From contig NZ_CP014835.1 of the NCBI RefSeq assembly GCF_001598035.1, forward strand, positions 124,001 through 188,000: 64,000 bases of DNA. Direction: 5' to 3'. Under the pieces are notes generated by a model that saw only the letters and a list, made by a program, of their open reading frames with translations, made no database searches and was not told the DNA's origin. Below, one piece after another: positions 39,853 to 48,884 of this stretch (positions are counted from its first letter, which is position 1; each line of letters starts with the position of its first letter). Both the position numbers and the translations under genes were made by a program. This DNA comes from Streptococcus halotolerans. GTDB lineage: Bacteria; Bacillota; Bacilli; Lactobacillales; Streptococcaceae.

Positions 39853-39913
39853 TGCTATAATGGATAGCGTTAATGAAAGTGGGAGTAATCCAGCAGTGAT
39901 TAACTCCCTTTTT
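39853..39913 (+). promoter_or_regulatory. prsA promoter followed by terminator-like leader hairpin
   Basis: TGC-TATAAT (39853-39861) is a perfect extended -10. About 20 bases further, GGGAGTAATC (39881-39890) pairs with GATTAACTCCC (39898-39908, one bulge), then TTTTT. The hairpin lies between promoter and the AAGGAG (39915-39920) of prsA. It may end transcripts of the upstream gene and attenuate prsA. Confidence 0.7.
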
Positions 39914-39929
39914 GAAGGAGTTCCACGAA

Positions 39930-40859
39930 ATGAAAAAACAAACCAAATTGTTGACAGGTGTTGTTACCTTGATGTCAGTATTAACCCTAGCTGCTTGTTC
40001 TCAAGAAACAAGTCCAAAGGACAATCTTGTTACGATGAAAGGTGATACCCTTACTGTATCAGACTTTTACAATCAAGCTAAAGAAACAACGGCAGGAAAA
40101 CAAGCGATGCTTACCTTGGTATTGGATCGTGTTTTTGAGAAACAGTATGGTGACAAAATTAGTGATAAAGAAGTCACTAAGGCCTATAACGAGCAAGTTG
40201 ATGCTTATGGTTCAAACTTTGCAGCTGCTCTAACTTCAGCTGGTATGACGGAAAAAACTTATAAACAACAAATTCGTATTAAAAAAATGATTGACTTTGC
40301 TGTTGAAAAAGCTGCTAAAAAGGAATTGACAGATAGTAATTATCAAAAAGCTTATCAAAACTATACCCCAGAAACCACAGCACAAGTCATTAAATTAGAC
40401 ACTGAAGAAAAGGCTAAAGAAACGCTTGAGAAAGCTAAAGCTGAAGGAGCTGACTTTGGCAAGATTGCTAAGGAGAATACTAAGTCTGATAAAGTAGACT
40501 ATAAGTTTGATTCATCAGATACAACCTTGCCGAAAGAAGTTAAAGAGGCAGCCTTCAAACTTCAAGAAGGCGAAGTGTCAGAAGTGGTCAAAGTGGTTGA
40601 TACAAAGACTTATAAGCCAGACTACTATATTGTTAAAACAAACAAAAAAGAGGCTAAAAATCCAGATTGGAAAACTTACAAGAAACGTTTGACAGAAACC
40701 ATTATCAATGATAAAAAATCAGACGCAAGTTTCCAAAACCAAGTGATCGGCAAAGCGCTTGAAAAAGCCAATGTCAAAATCAAAGACAAGAGCTTTAGCA
40801 ATATCTTGTCACAATATACGGCAACGAACTCAAGCACACCGTCAAGTTCCTCAAAATAG
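39930..40859 (+). CDS. prsA: Foldase PrsA (peptidyl-prolyl isomerase lipoprotein)
   Basis: A 309-aa lipoprotein: signal peptide, lipobox LTLAAC with Cys23, and then a SurA-like N-terminal domain. A parvulin-type region (about 140-240) follows; its sequence is divergent (TAQVIKLDTEEKAKETLEKAKAEGADFGK) and the isomerase site may be weak. A Ser/Thr-rich tail ends it. It helps secreted proteins fold outside the membrane. ATG 39930 was chosen because AAGGAG lies 9 bases upstream; the longer frame from 39912 was rejected. A T-box leader follows 30 bases later. Confidence 0.94.
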   Translation: MKKQTKLLTGVVTLMSVLTLAACSQETSPKDNLVTMKGDTLTVSDFYNQAKETTAGKQAMLTLVLDRVFEKQYGDKISDKEVTKAYNEQVDAYGSNFAAALTSAGMTEKTYKQQIRIKKMIDFAVEKAAKKELTDSNYQKAYQNYTPETTAQVIKLDTEEKAKETLEKAKAEGADFGKIAKENTKSDKVDYKFDSSDTTLPKEVKEAAFKLQEGEVSEVVKVVDTKTYKPDYYIVKTNKKEAKNPDWKTYKKRLTETIINDKKSDASFQNQVIGKALEKANVKIKDKSFSNILSQYTATNSSTPSSSSK

Positions 40860-40899
40860 TCTGTCTTGACCAAAAGAAGAAAAATGATTATAATGTAGA

Positions 40900-41075
40900 C
40901 AGTAAGAATAATCTTTTAGAGGTCTTCTTCAGAAAGCTGATGGTTGTTGCGAATCAGCGAGGCTTAAAAGATTTGCTACTTACTCGTTAACAATTTGACA
41001 TAATAAAGAGAATGACAAGTTCATTGAATGAAGGTGGTACCGCGGTTTTCGCCCTTCGTTTGGTGGACTTGTCTT
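40900..41075 (+). promoter_or_regulatory. T-box leader of the LURP-one/alaS operon
   Basis: The T-box sequence AAGGTGGTACCGCGG (41031-41045) is classic. It lies in the loop of a long terminator stem formed by GACAAGT...AATGAAGG (41014-41033) with CCTTCGTT...GACTTGTC (41052-41073), followed by TTATTTT. The RBS GGAGG comes next. The first cistron starts at 41093. A promoter (TATAAT near 40890) sits just after prsA. The specifier codon is unresolved. Confidence 0.85.
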
Positions 41076-41092
41076 ATTTTGGAGGAAAGCCT

Positions 41093-41590
41093 ATGAAGAC
41101 CTTTCACGTTAAGCAAAAAATGTTATCTCTAGGTGGTAAATTCACGATTGCTGATGACTTAGGCATACCAACCTATCAGGTCGAAGGATCATTTTTAAAA
41201 TTTCCCAAAACGTTTACGATATCAGATATCGAGGGACGAGAAGTCAGTCGAATTGAAAAGAAATTCCTCAGTTTCTTACCCCGATTTGATGTGAAATTAG
41301 CAGACGGGAATCACTTTGTTATCAAGAAAGCTTTCACTTTTTTCAAATCTCGGTATCAGATTGAAGGTCTGGGAATCGAGGTTAAAGGAGATGTTTGGGA
41401 TTTATCGTTTAATTTGCAAAAAGATGGGCATCAGATTGCTAACATTAAGAAAGAGTTATGGCACTTGACCTCTACTTATATCGTCGAAGTCTACGATGAA
41501 ACTTATAGTGACTTGGTCATTTCCCTGGTTATAGCTATTGATTATGTCAAAGAGCAAGAAGCCGCACAAGCCTCATCAAGTTCTGTTTAA
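41093..41590 (+). CDS. LURP-one-related (LOR/YxjI) family protein
   Basis: A 165-aa soluble protein with the tubby-like LOR fold: MKTFHVKQKMLSLGGKFTIAD, GIPTYQVEGSFLKFPKTFTI and TYIVEVYDETYSDLVISLVIAIDYV are family blocks. The function is unknown in bacteria. ATG 41093 (TTTTGGAGG upstream) was chosen; the longer frame to 41012 would run through the T-box. The gene is the first cistron behind an alanine-type T-box, 59 bases before alaS. Confidence 0.85.
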   Translation: MKTFHVKQKMLSLGGKFTIADDLGIPTYQVEGSFLKFPKTFTISDIEGREVSRIEKKFLSFLPRFDVKLADGNHFVIKKAFTFFKSRYQIEGLGIEVKGDVWDLSFNLQKDGHQIANIKKELWHLTSTYIVEVYDETYSDLVISLVIAIDYVKEQEAAQASSSSV

Positions 41591-41649
41591 TGAAACTCGG
41601 TGGGTGACAATAAAACCGCTCAGAAGCGTACACAAAAAAGGAGATAGTA

Positions 41650-44268
41650 ATGAAATCTTTATCATCAGCAGAAATTCGCCAAATGTGGCTTGATTTTTGG
41701 AAATCAAAGGGTCACTCTGTTGAACCCTCTGCCAACTTGGTTCCTGTTAATGATCCAACATTGTTGTGGATTAACTCAGGTGTCGCAACTCTCAAAAAAT
41801 ATTTTGACGGGTCAGTTATTCCTGAAAATCCACGTATTACCAATGCTCAAAAATCAATTCGAACCAATGACATTGAAAATGTTGGTAAAACGGCTCGCCA
41901 TCATACCATGTTTGAGATGCTTGGTAACTTCTCAATTGGGGATTATTTCCGTGATGAAGCGATTGAGTGGGGATTTGAACTCCTAACCAGTCCTGAATGG
42001 TTTGCTTTTCCAAAAGAAAAACTCTACATCACTTATTATCCTGAAGATAAGGACACCTACAATCGTTGGATTGCCTTAGGGGTAGAACCTGACCATCTTG
42101 TTCCTTTAGAAGAAAACTTCTGGGAAATCGGTAGCGGCCCATCTGGACCTGATACTGAGATTTTCTTTGATCGCGGAGAAGCCTTTGATCCTGAAAATAT
42201 CGGCATCCGTCTGCTTGAAGAAGATTTGGAAAATGATCGTTATATCGAAATCTGGAATATTGTCTTATCACAATTTAATGCAGATCCTGAAATCCCACGT
42301 TCTGAGTACAAAGAATTACCAAGTAAAAACATTGATACGGGTGCAGGTCTAGAGCGTCTGGCAGCTATTTTCCAAGGAGCCAAAACAAACTTTGAAACAG
42401 ACCTCTTTATGCCAATTATCAGTGAAGTGGAGAAATTGTCTGGTAAGACTTATGATCCAGATGGCGACAACATGAGTTTCAAGGTCATTGCTGACCATAT
42501 TCGCGCCCTTTCGTTTGCGATTGGTGACGGGGCGCTTCCTGGTAATGAAGGTCGTGGCTACGTTCTTCGTCGCCTGCTTCGTCGCGCAGTAATGCACGGT
42601 CGTCATTTGGGGATTACTGAGGCTTTCCTTTACAAGCTTGTGGCAACGGTAGGTCATATCATGGAGAGTTATTATCCAGAAGTTCTTGAAAAACGTGACT
42701 TTATTGAAAAAATTGTCAAACGTGAAGAGGAAACATTTGCTCGTACCATTGATGCTGGTACAGGCCACCTAGAGGACCTCTTATCAGGACTTAAAGCTGC
42801 TGGTAAGGACACGCTTGACGGTAAAAATATCTTTAAACTATACGATACTTATGGCTTCCCAGTCGAATTAACAGAAGAATTAGCAGAAGATGCTGGTTAC
42901 AAAATTGACCATGAGGGCTTTAAAGCAGCTATGAAAGAGCAACAAGATCGTGCGCGTGCGGCTGTTGTTAAGGGCGGCTCAATGGGGATGCAAAATGAAA
43001 CCCTTGCTGGTATCACGGAACCATCTGAATTTGTTTACGACGCTGATAACTTGGAATCAAATCTTTCTGTTATCATTGTGGATAATGAACGTTCGGAAGT
43101 CGTTTCTGAAGGTCAAGCACTTCTTGTTTTCGAGAAAACACCATTCTATGCTGAAATGGGTGGACAAGTAGCTGATCGTGGTGTCATCAAAAACGATAAA
43201 GGGGACATTGTTGCCAAGGTGACTGATGTTCAAAAAGCACCAAATGGCCAAGCGCTTCACACGGTTGATGTTTTAGCAAGCCTTTCTATTGGGACCAGTT
43301 ATTCACTTGAAATCGATAAAGAGCGTCGTTTCTCAGTAGAGAAAAACCACACGGCAACACACTTACTACATGCTGCGCTGCATCATGTTATCGGTGAGCA
43401 CGCTACTCAGGCTGGTTCTTTGAATGAAGAAGGTTTCCTTCGTTTTGACTTCACACATTTCGAGGCTGTGACAGTAGAGGAACTCCGTCAAATTGAAACA
43501 GAGGTCAATGAACAAATCTGGAATGCCATTGCTGTTAAAACGGTTGAAACAGATGTGGAAACTGCCAAAGAAATGGGAGCTATGGCTCTCTTTGGTGAAA
43601 AATACGGTAAGGTTGTTCGTGTTGTCACTATTGGTGATTATTCTGTGGAACTTTGTGGTGGTACCCATGTATCAAATACTTCTGAAATTGGACTCTTCAA
43701 GATTGTCAAAGAAGAAGGAATCGGATCAGGTACTCGCCGTATTCTAGCGGTTACTGGTAAAGAAGCTTTTCAAGCTTTCCGCGCTCAAGAAGATGCTCTA
43801 AAAACGATTGCAAGAGCCCTTAAAGTACCACAATTGAAGGAAGTTCCAAATAAGGTCAATAGCCTTAACGAGCAATTGCGTGATCTTCAAAAAGAAAATG
43901 CAGAACTCAAAGAAAAAGCAGCTGCGGCACAAGCAGGCGATGTCTTTAAAGATGTCAAAGAAGCCAATGGTGTGCGCTACATTGCTACACAAGTTGAAGT
44001 GGCAGATGCAGGTGCCCTTCGTACCTTCGCTGATAACTGGAAACAAAAAGATTACTCTGATGTTCTTGTCCTCGCAGCAAGCATTGGTGAGAAGGTCAAT
44101 GTTCTTGTGGCCAGCAAAGCTAAAGCAGTTCATGCAGGTAATACTATTAAAGCCCTTGCGCCAATCGTATCAGGTCGCGGTGGTGGTAAACCAGACATGG
44201 CTATGGCTGGAGGATCAGATGCTTCTAAGATGGCTGACTTATTAGCAGCAGTGCCAGAGCAATTCTAA
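41650..44268 (+). CDS. alaS: Alanyl-tRNA synthetase
   Basis: An 872-aa AlaRS, full length, with the class II core (1-250), an editing domain with [11 protein letters not shown] and CGGTHV zinc-binding motifs (about 560-670), a coiled-coil linker ([19 protein letters not shown]) and a C-terminal DHHA1-type domain ending [15 protein letters not shown]. It charges tRNA(Ala) and removes Ser/Gly errors. AAAGGAG lies before the start. It is second in the T-box operon and ends at a terminator. Confidence 0.97.
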   Translation: MKSLSSAEIRQMWLDFWKSKGHSVEPSANLVPVNDPTLLWINSGVATLKKYFDGSVIPENPRITNAQKSIRTNDIENVGKTARHHTMFEMLGNFSIGDYFRDEAIEWGFELLTSPEWFAFPKEKLYITYYPEDKDTYNRWIALGVEPDHLVPLEENFWEIGSGPSGPDTEIFFDRGEAFDPENIGIRLLEEDLENDRYIEIWNIVLSQFNADPEIPRSEYKELPSKNIDTGAGLERLAAIFQGAKTNFETDLFMPIISEVEKLSGKTYDPDGDNMSFKVIADHIRALSFAIGDGALPGNEGRGYVLRRLLRRAVMHGRHLGITEAFLYKLVATVGHIMESYYPEVLEKRDFIEKIVKREEETFARTIDAGTGHLEDLLSGLKAAGKDTLDGKNIFKLYDTYGFPVELTEELAEDAGYKIDHEGFKAAMKEQQDRARAAVVKGGSMGMQNETLAGITEPSEFVYDADNLESNLSVIIVDNERSEVVSEGQALLVFEKTPFYAEMGGQVADRGVIKNDKGDIVAKVTDVQKAPNGQALHTVDVLASLSIGTSYSLEIDKERRFSVEKNHTATHLLHAALHHVIGEHATQAGSLNEEGFLRFDFTHFEAVTVEELRQIETEVNEQIWNAIAVKTVETDVETAKEMGAMALFGEKYGKVVRVVTIGDYSVELCGGTHVSNTSEIGLFKIVKEEGIGSGTRRILAVTGKEAFQAFRAQEDALKTIARALKVPQLKEVPNKVNSLNEQLRDLQKENAELKEKAAAAQAGDVFKDVKEANGVRYIATQVEVADAGALRTFADNWKQKDYSDVLVLAASIGEKVNVLVASKAKAVHAGNTIKALAPIVSGRGGGKPDMAMAGGSDASKMADLLAAVPEQF

Positions 44269-44285
44269 AACAATCGTCATATCAC

Positions 44286-44318
44286 AAAAATCAATCAGCT
44301 AGGCTGGTTGATTTTTTG
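44286..44318 (+). terminator. alaS terminator
   Basis: AAAAATCAATCAGC, loop TAG, GCTGGTTGATTTTTT. The IS200-like remnant begins directly after it. Confidence 0.88.
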
Positions 44319-44582
44319 GTTATGAGGCTTTAAGCCCCGTCTCGCTCCGCTAGGTACGAGACAAATCAACCCCGCTATGCGGGTGTGCTTGAATGTTATA
44401 CAAAAAATCTCCAAAAACGCTACAATAAAGGTGTTCAAGCCTACTGTAAAGCGAAAGGAGATACTAATATGGCACAAAAGGCACATAGTTTATCGCACAC
44501 AAAATGGATGTGTAAATATTACATTGTGTTTATCCCTAAGTATAGACGAAAAATCATCTATAAACAATATAGAAGTAGTTTG
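44318..44582 (+). mobile_element. Truncated IS200-like element (left end plus 38 codons)
   Basis: The sequence matches the intact copy at 61556 closely: GGCTTTAAGCCCC, CTCGCTCCG...CGAG hairpin, CCCGCTATGCGGG hairpin, the TACAATAAAGGTG block, AAAGGAGATA ribosome binding site and the tnpA start. Identity stops at GTAGTTTG (44582), after which the sequence is unrelated. Everything after about 38 codons of tnpA and the whole right end are missing. Confidence 0.88.
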
Positions 44583-44603
44583 TCGTGTGTTTTCAACTAT
44601 TAG
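44469..44603 (+). pseudogene. tnpA: tnpA fragment (44 codons)
   Basis: MAQKAHSLSHTKWMCKYYIVFIPKYRRKIIYKQY matches the first 38 residues of the intact transposase at 61712, then the frame leaves homology and stops after six extra codons. The HUH and Tyr catalytic residues are absent, so it cannot transpose. Confidence 0.88.
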
Positions 44604-44849
44604 TGTTAGCACTTAGAAAAAATTGGGTATAATTAGGCTGTTAACGAGAGAAAATTTAATATTTTTTTCAAAAAAGTTATGAAATTGTTTAAAAAATTAC
44701 ACTTATCAAAAATTAGGATAGGTGCAATTTTTCATGCGTTTGATGTTGTTTTTTTCATATTTCTACGATTTCGATGAATTTTATGATAAAATAGTTAGGT
44801 TGAGTTTTCTTTTGAAAACCATAAATTTTTATTCACAAAGGGGAAAATA
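44583..44849. other. A+T-rich region with promoter, strong hairpin and permease promoter
   Basis: TTAGCA (44606-44611), 16 bases, TATAAT (44628-44633) could start a transcript near 44640. A long hairpin, AAAAATTACACTTATC (44692-44707) with GGATAGGTGCAATTTTT (44716-44732), one mismatch and one wobble, would end it after about 95 nt. A second extended -10, TGA-TAAAAT (44784-44792), then precedes the permease. Confidence 0.5.
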
Positions 44850-46247
44850 GTGACTATTTTTCGTCAAAAAAATACCAGTCTTGATAAGACTGAAATGAAG
44901 CGTCATCTAAAAGTTATTGATCTTGTCTTTTTAGGACTTGGTTCAATGGTGGGGACTGGTATTTTCACTATTACAGGGATTGGTGCAGCACAATACGCTG
45001 GACCAGCTCTGATTGTTTCAATTGCCTTATCAGCCATTGCTGTCGGAATTTTCGCTCTCTTTTACGCTGAGTTTGCCTCACGTATTCCTGCAAATGGTGG
45101 CGCCTATTCCTATATTTATGCTACCTTAGGCGAGTTTCCAGCTTGGATAGCTGGCTGGATGATTATCATGGAATTTCTTTTTGCAGTCTCTAGTGTCGCC
45201 TCAGGCTGGAGTTCTTATTTGAAAGGTTTGCTAGCTAATTACGGCATCCAGTTACCTGCTGCTATAAATGGTACGTTTAATCCTGGTAAGGGTCAGTATA
45301 TCGACCTTTTGCCAGTTTTAGTCATGTTTTTTGTGACAGCCATTGTCCTCATGGATTCTAAAAAAGCGATGCGATTTAATAGCGCTTTGGTTGTTCTCAA
45401 ATTTTCAGCCTTGGCACTTTTTATTCTTTTAGGATTATTCTTTCTAAAACCTGAAAACTGGACGCCTTTCTCACCATTTGGTTGGGGAAACCCTGTTGGA
45501 GGGCAATCAGGGATAATGGCAGGTGCTTCCATCATGTTCTTTGCCTTTCTTGGCTTCGAGTCCATTTCTATGGCAGTCGATGAAGTTCATGACCCACAGC
45601 AAAAAGTCCCCAAAGGAATCACCTTATCTTTGATCATTGTGACAGCTATCTATATGGTGGTTACTTTGATTCTAACAGGTATGGTGCATTACACAAAACT
45701 TAATGTACCTGATGCAGTAGCATATGCGCTTCGCTCGGTAGGATTGACATGGGCTGGTAATTATGTATCGGTTGTTGCTATCTTAACCTTGATTACTGTC
45801 TGTATTTCAATGACATTTGCCTTGTCACGGACCATTTACAGTATCAGTCGAGATGGTTTACTTCCAAAAGCATTGAGTCAAGTGACTAAGACATCACGTA
45901 TACCACGAAATGCAACCTTAGTAACCGGTCTAGGAGCTATGGTATTTGCCGGTATGGTGCCATTAGCCAGTTTAGCAGAATTTGTTAATATTACAACGCT
46001 TGCTTATATGATGCTTTTAGCTATTGCTATTATCGTCTTACGTAAGCAACAAGGGTTACCGAAAGCTGGCGAATTCAAGATGCCATTTGTTCCCATCTTA
46101 CCCATTTTGGGAATTGTGATTTGTTTAGTCTTTATGAGTCAATATCAAGTAGTGACATGGATCGCTTTCTTGATATCATTGGTTATAGGAGCCTTGATCT
46201 ATTTCGGTTATGGTTACAAACATTCGACAATTAACAATGACAAATAA
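44850..46247 (+). CDS. APC family amino acid permease
   Basis: A 465-aa membrane protein with twelve predicted segments and the APC start pattern LKVIDLVFLGLGSMVGTGIFTITG. FFAFLGFESISMAVDEVHDPQQKVPKG after TM6 is typical for YfnA/CAT-type cationic or branched amino acid permeases. It begins with GTG, AAAGGGG upstream. The substrate is not certain. A small membrane gene follows 11 bases after its stop. Confidence 0.88.
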   Translation: MTIFRQKNTSLDKTEMKRHLKVIDLVFLGLGSMVGTGIFTITGIGAAQYAGPALIVSIALSAIAVGIFALFYAEFASRIPANGGAYSYIYATLGEFPAWIAGWMIIMEFLFAVSSVASGWSSYLKGLLANYGIQLPAAINGTFNPGKGQYIDLLPVLVMFFVTAIVLMDSKKAMRFNSALVVLKFSALALFILLGLFFLKPENWTPFSPFGWGNPVGGQSGIMAGASIMFFAFLGFESISMAVDEVHDPQQKVPKGITLSLIIVTAIYMVVTLILTGMVHYTKLNVPDAVAYALRSVGLTWAGNYVSVVAILTLITVCISMTFALSRTIYSISRDGLLPKALSQVTKTSRIPRNATLVTGLGAMVFAGMVPLASLAEFVNITTLAYMMLLAIAIIVLRKQQGLPKAGEFKMPFVPILPILGIVICLVFMSQYQVVTWIAFLISLVIGALIYFGYGYKHSTINNDK

Positions 46248-46258
46248 GAGGTATCCAT

Positions 46259-46444
46259 ATGGTTAAAAAAATGACTATCGTTTCCATTATTTTTATGTCA
46301 GTGGCTACCATTGCCCATCTGGTGATGTCTATAATCGCTTTTCAAAATGGTGCTAGTCTCAGTAAAAATATTCTAAATGGCATTTTAATGATCGTCTTTG
46401 TTAGTATTATCAAAACCTTATTGGAACTTAGAAAAACAAAATAA
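46259..46444 (+). CDS. Small membrane protein of 61 aa
   Basis: ATG 46259 follows AAGAGG. The protein has two hydrophobic segments (about 5-28 and 38-54) and a basic tail LELRKTK. The family is not recognised. It lies 11 bases after the permease stop and is followed by a terminator, so it forms a two-gene operon with the permease. Confidence 0.7.
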   Translation: MVKKMTIVSIIFMSVATIAHLVMSIIAFQNGASLSKNILNGILMIVFVSIIKTLLELRKTK

Positions 46445-46477
46445 CCAAGTAGAGTTATGCTCTCTACTTGGTTTTTT
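46443..46477. terminator. Terminator after the permease operon
   Basis: AACCAAGTAGAG (46443-46454) pairs with CTCTACTTGGTT (46462-46473), followed by TTTT. It lies between convergent genes. Confidence 0.88.
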
Positions 46478-46482
46478 CATGT

Positions 46483-47385
46483 CTAAAAGGCAAATTCGAT
46501 CGTTACGAATTCAAAAGAATGTTGCAAATCTTCGAGGATCAGTGGTTTGAGATTTACAGAATGTGAGATGAGATTTAAATCAGTTGGGTCAATGATGTGC
46601 ACGCGAATATTGATATGAGTCCCTTGTTTATAAATAGAGATATCCAGGCCGTGATATTGCTTATTAAAATGTGTCTGGAAAATATCATGGATCAGAGGCA
46701 CAATTTGCTTATTTCGTATTGGTGATTGTGTGAATTCTTTAAAAGAATCCGTTAAAACAGCTAAGGGTTCTTTATAGGAAAAAATAACCAGAATTAGGGT
46801 GATGAAAAAATCTGCTGTATAGTGGAGAAAGCCAAGTTTGCTTTCTATCGGGATGACCGTAAGAAGTAAAATGGCGATACCGACACCCGCAGATATAAGA
46901 CCATCGATAAAATTACCTTTACTTTCTGCTGCAATAATAGTAGACAAATTATTGATTTGATGATTTTTCTGACGATTATAAAATCCTAAACCAAAGCAAA
47001 GAATAACCATTGTAATCGTGTAAGGAAGAACCAGATTTGTCTCAACCACATCCCCTTTTCCGTGGATAAAATAAGCATAAGCTGCAGCACTGGTTTCTAG
47101 CAGAGTGATAATCAGCAACATAAAGGTAGCGATAGATTTTAAAATACCGTATAGTGGTTCTAAGAAATACATTCCATTTGGGAAAGTTGTCGTTTTACGG
47201 TGACTATTACTAGAAATAAAAACGGCAGCCAAAGTTGATATAAATGCAATTAAGGAGAAAACACCGTCTAAAAGAAGAGCATTTAAATCAGTTACAATAT
47301 AGATAATAAGTCCAGAAAGTCCAATAATAAAATTTCCGATTGTAGATACAATAAGTGATTGCCTCTCAACTTGTTTTTGAGTCAT
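46483..47385 (-). CDS. Cation diffusion facilitator family transporter
   Basis: A 300-aa CDF protein with about six membrane segments (residues 10-190) and a cytosolic C-terminal domain. SLIVSTIGNFIIGLSGLIIY, LLDGVFSLIAFISTLAAVFIS, AAESKGNFIDGLISAG are the family's TM1, TM2 and TM5 blocks with their Asp residues. It probably exports a divalent metal; the ion is unknown. The start was set at 47385 because AAGGAGC lies 6 bases upstream; a longer frame to 47451 lacks one. Confidence 0.86.
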   Translation of the reverse strand: MTQKQVERQSLIVSTIGNFIIGLSGLIIYIVTDLNALLLDGVFSLIAFISTLAAVFISSNSHRKTTTFPNGMYFLEPLYGILKSIATFMLLIITLLETSAAAYAYFIHGKGDVVETNLVLPYTITMVILCFGLGFYNRQKNHQINNLSTIIAAESKGNFIDGLISAGVGIAILLLTVIPIESKLGFLHYTADFFITLILVIFSYKEPLAVLTDSFKEFTQSPIRNKQIVPLIHDIFQTHFNKQYHGLDISIYKQGTHINIRVHIIDPTDLNLISHSVNLKPLILEDLQHSFEFVTIEFAF

Positions 47386-47478
47386 AGTTGCTCCTTGAAA
47401 AGAATGTCTTAGTTTTAGTATAACAATTTTTAGAAGTTGCTTCAAATGCAAATGAAATCGTCAGATAGTTATTAGATT

Positions 47479-47508
47479 CAAAAAAACCAAGCCCGGAAGC
47501 TTGGTTTC
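47479..47508 (-). terminator. nrdF terminator
   Basis: On the minus strand AAACCAAGC, TTCCGG, GCTTGGTTT followed by TTTT: a 9-bp stem plus T-run. Confidence 0.85.
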
Positions 47509-47529
47509 TAGCTGAAATAGAGAAGATTG

Positions 47530-48495
47530 TTAAAGTCCCATATTATAATCATCATCTTGCATAGCTTCAACGCTACCAAGGAGATAACCATTACCAACCT
47601 GACTAAAGAAGTCATGGTTAGAAGTTCCGGTTGAAATACCGTTCATAACGATGGGGTTGACGTCATTTGCAGTATCTGGGAAGAGGGGATCTTGACCTAA
47701 GTTCATGAGGGCCTTGTTAGCGTTATAGCGAAGGAAGGTCATCACTTCCTCAGTCCAGCCAACATTGTCATAAAGTGTTTGGGTGTATAATTCCTCGTTC
47801 TCATAGAGGCTGTATAGTAAATCGTACATCCATTCGCGAAATTCTTCTTGTTTGTCTTCTGGTAATTCGTTGAAACCTAATTGGAATTTATACCCAATAT
47901 AAGTTCCATGAACAGATTCATCACGGATAATTAATTTAATAATTTCAGCGACGTTAGCTAGTTTATTATTACCAAGATAATAAAGTGGGGTGAAGAAACC
48001 AGAGTAGAATAAGAAGGTTTCTAGGAAGGTAGAAGCTACTTTTTTCTGAAGAGCATCACCATTCTTGTAGATTTCATTGATAATTTCAGCTTTACGTTGG
48101 AGATAAGGATTGGTATTGGTCCATTCAAAGATATCTTCAATCTCTTTTTTAGTATTTAAAGTCGAAAAGATCGAAGAATAAGATTTCGCATGGACAGATT
48201 CCATAAACTGGATATTATTGAGGACAGCTTCTTCGTGAGGCGTGCGAACATCTGCACGAATAGCTTCGACGCCGGTTTCAGATTGAAGGGTGTCAAGAAG
48301 CGTTAGACCACCAAAAACTTTACCGACAAGATCTTTTTCTTCGGCAGAAAGTTTACGCCAATCGTCTAAGTCATTAGACAAAGGAATGCGGGTATCGAGC
48401 CAGAATTGTTCCGTTAACTTCTCCCAAGTAGACTTATCGATAACATCTTCGATTTCATTCCAGTTGATCGCTTCATAATAAGTAAAATGTGACAT
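47530..48495 (-). CDS. nrdF: Class Ib ribonucleotide reductase beta subunit
   Basis: A 321-aa NrdF. The dimetal ligands sit in TLLDTLQSETGVEAI (Asp/Glu), IQFMESVHAKSYSSIF (Glu/His) and IIRDESVHGTYIG (Glu/His). It holds the Mn2- or Fe2-tyrosyl radical needed by NrdE; the Mn form needs NrdI. AAGGAGTC lies before the start. It is separated from nrdE by 389 bases, unusual for an nrdHIEF operon, with a hairpin in the gap. Confidence 0.95.
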   Translation of the reverse strand: MSHFTYYEAINWNEIEDVIDKSTWEKLTEQFWLDTRIPLSNDLDDWRKLSAEEKDLVGKVFGGLTLLDTLQSETGVEAIRADVRTPHEEAVLNNIQFMESVHAKSYSSIFSTLNTKKEIEDIFEWTNTNPYLQRKAEIINEIYKNGDALQKKVASTFLETFLFYSGFFTPLYYLGNNKLANVAEIIKLIIRDESVHGTYIGYKFQLGFNELPEDKQEEFREWMYDLLYSLYENEELYTQTLYDNVGWTEEVMTFLRYNANKALMNLGQDPLFPDTANDVNPIVMNGISTGTSNHDFFSQVGNGYLLGSVEAMQDDDYNMGL

Positions 48496-48555
48496 GGAGA
48501 CTCCTTAAAAACAGAAATAGTAAAAAACTTACGCTTATAGTTTAACATAAACAAG

Positions 48556-48581
48556 CAGCCAACTTCAAAATAAGCTGGCTG
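48556..48581 (-). terminator. Hairpin between nrdE and nrdF
   Basis: On the minus strand CAGCCAGCTT, loop ATTTTG, AAGTTGGCTG, followed by CTTGTTTA. One wobble pair; the T-run is weak, so it may be a partial terminator or processing site. Confidence 0.5.
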
Positions 48582-48582
48582 A

Positions 48583-48884
48583 ATGTCGGATAGAGTGGCG
48601 GTAATGCTAGATAGGCTTCAAAGATATAGGTTAGTAATATGGCTCATTGTCCTAAATGACGAAAAGAGTCATTCGATATCAAGGACTTGTTAAGACGGTA
48701 AGGCATTGACCTTTTGATCCTATTATTGGCATATCATTTGATGAGTTACTAGCAGAAACTACTAAGATAGGTTATACCAAGATGAAATCCCTTCTATCCA
48801 TTAGCTAGAAAAGACTTGGTTGCAGAAAGAGATAATCCATAATGATGGGTATTGTTCTCTTGTGCTTTAATAATAGGTATATCC
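48583..48884. other. Gene-free gap between nrdE and nrdF
   Basis: About 300 bases without a coding frame or recognised element. No promoter for nrdF was clearly identified. Confidence 0.5.

Noticed and set aside
42349..42768. 139-codon frame antisense to alaS
   Set aside because: It lies wholly inside alaS on the other strand and has no ribosome binding site; a shadow of the codon pattern.
44371..44383. Start of a CRISPR or repeat array at CCCGCTATGCGGG
   Set aside because: It occurs once here and once in the intact IS copy; it is the subterminal hairpin of the IS200-like element.
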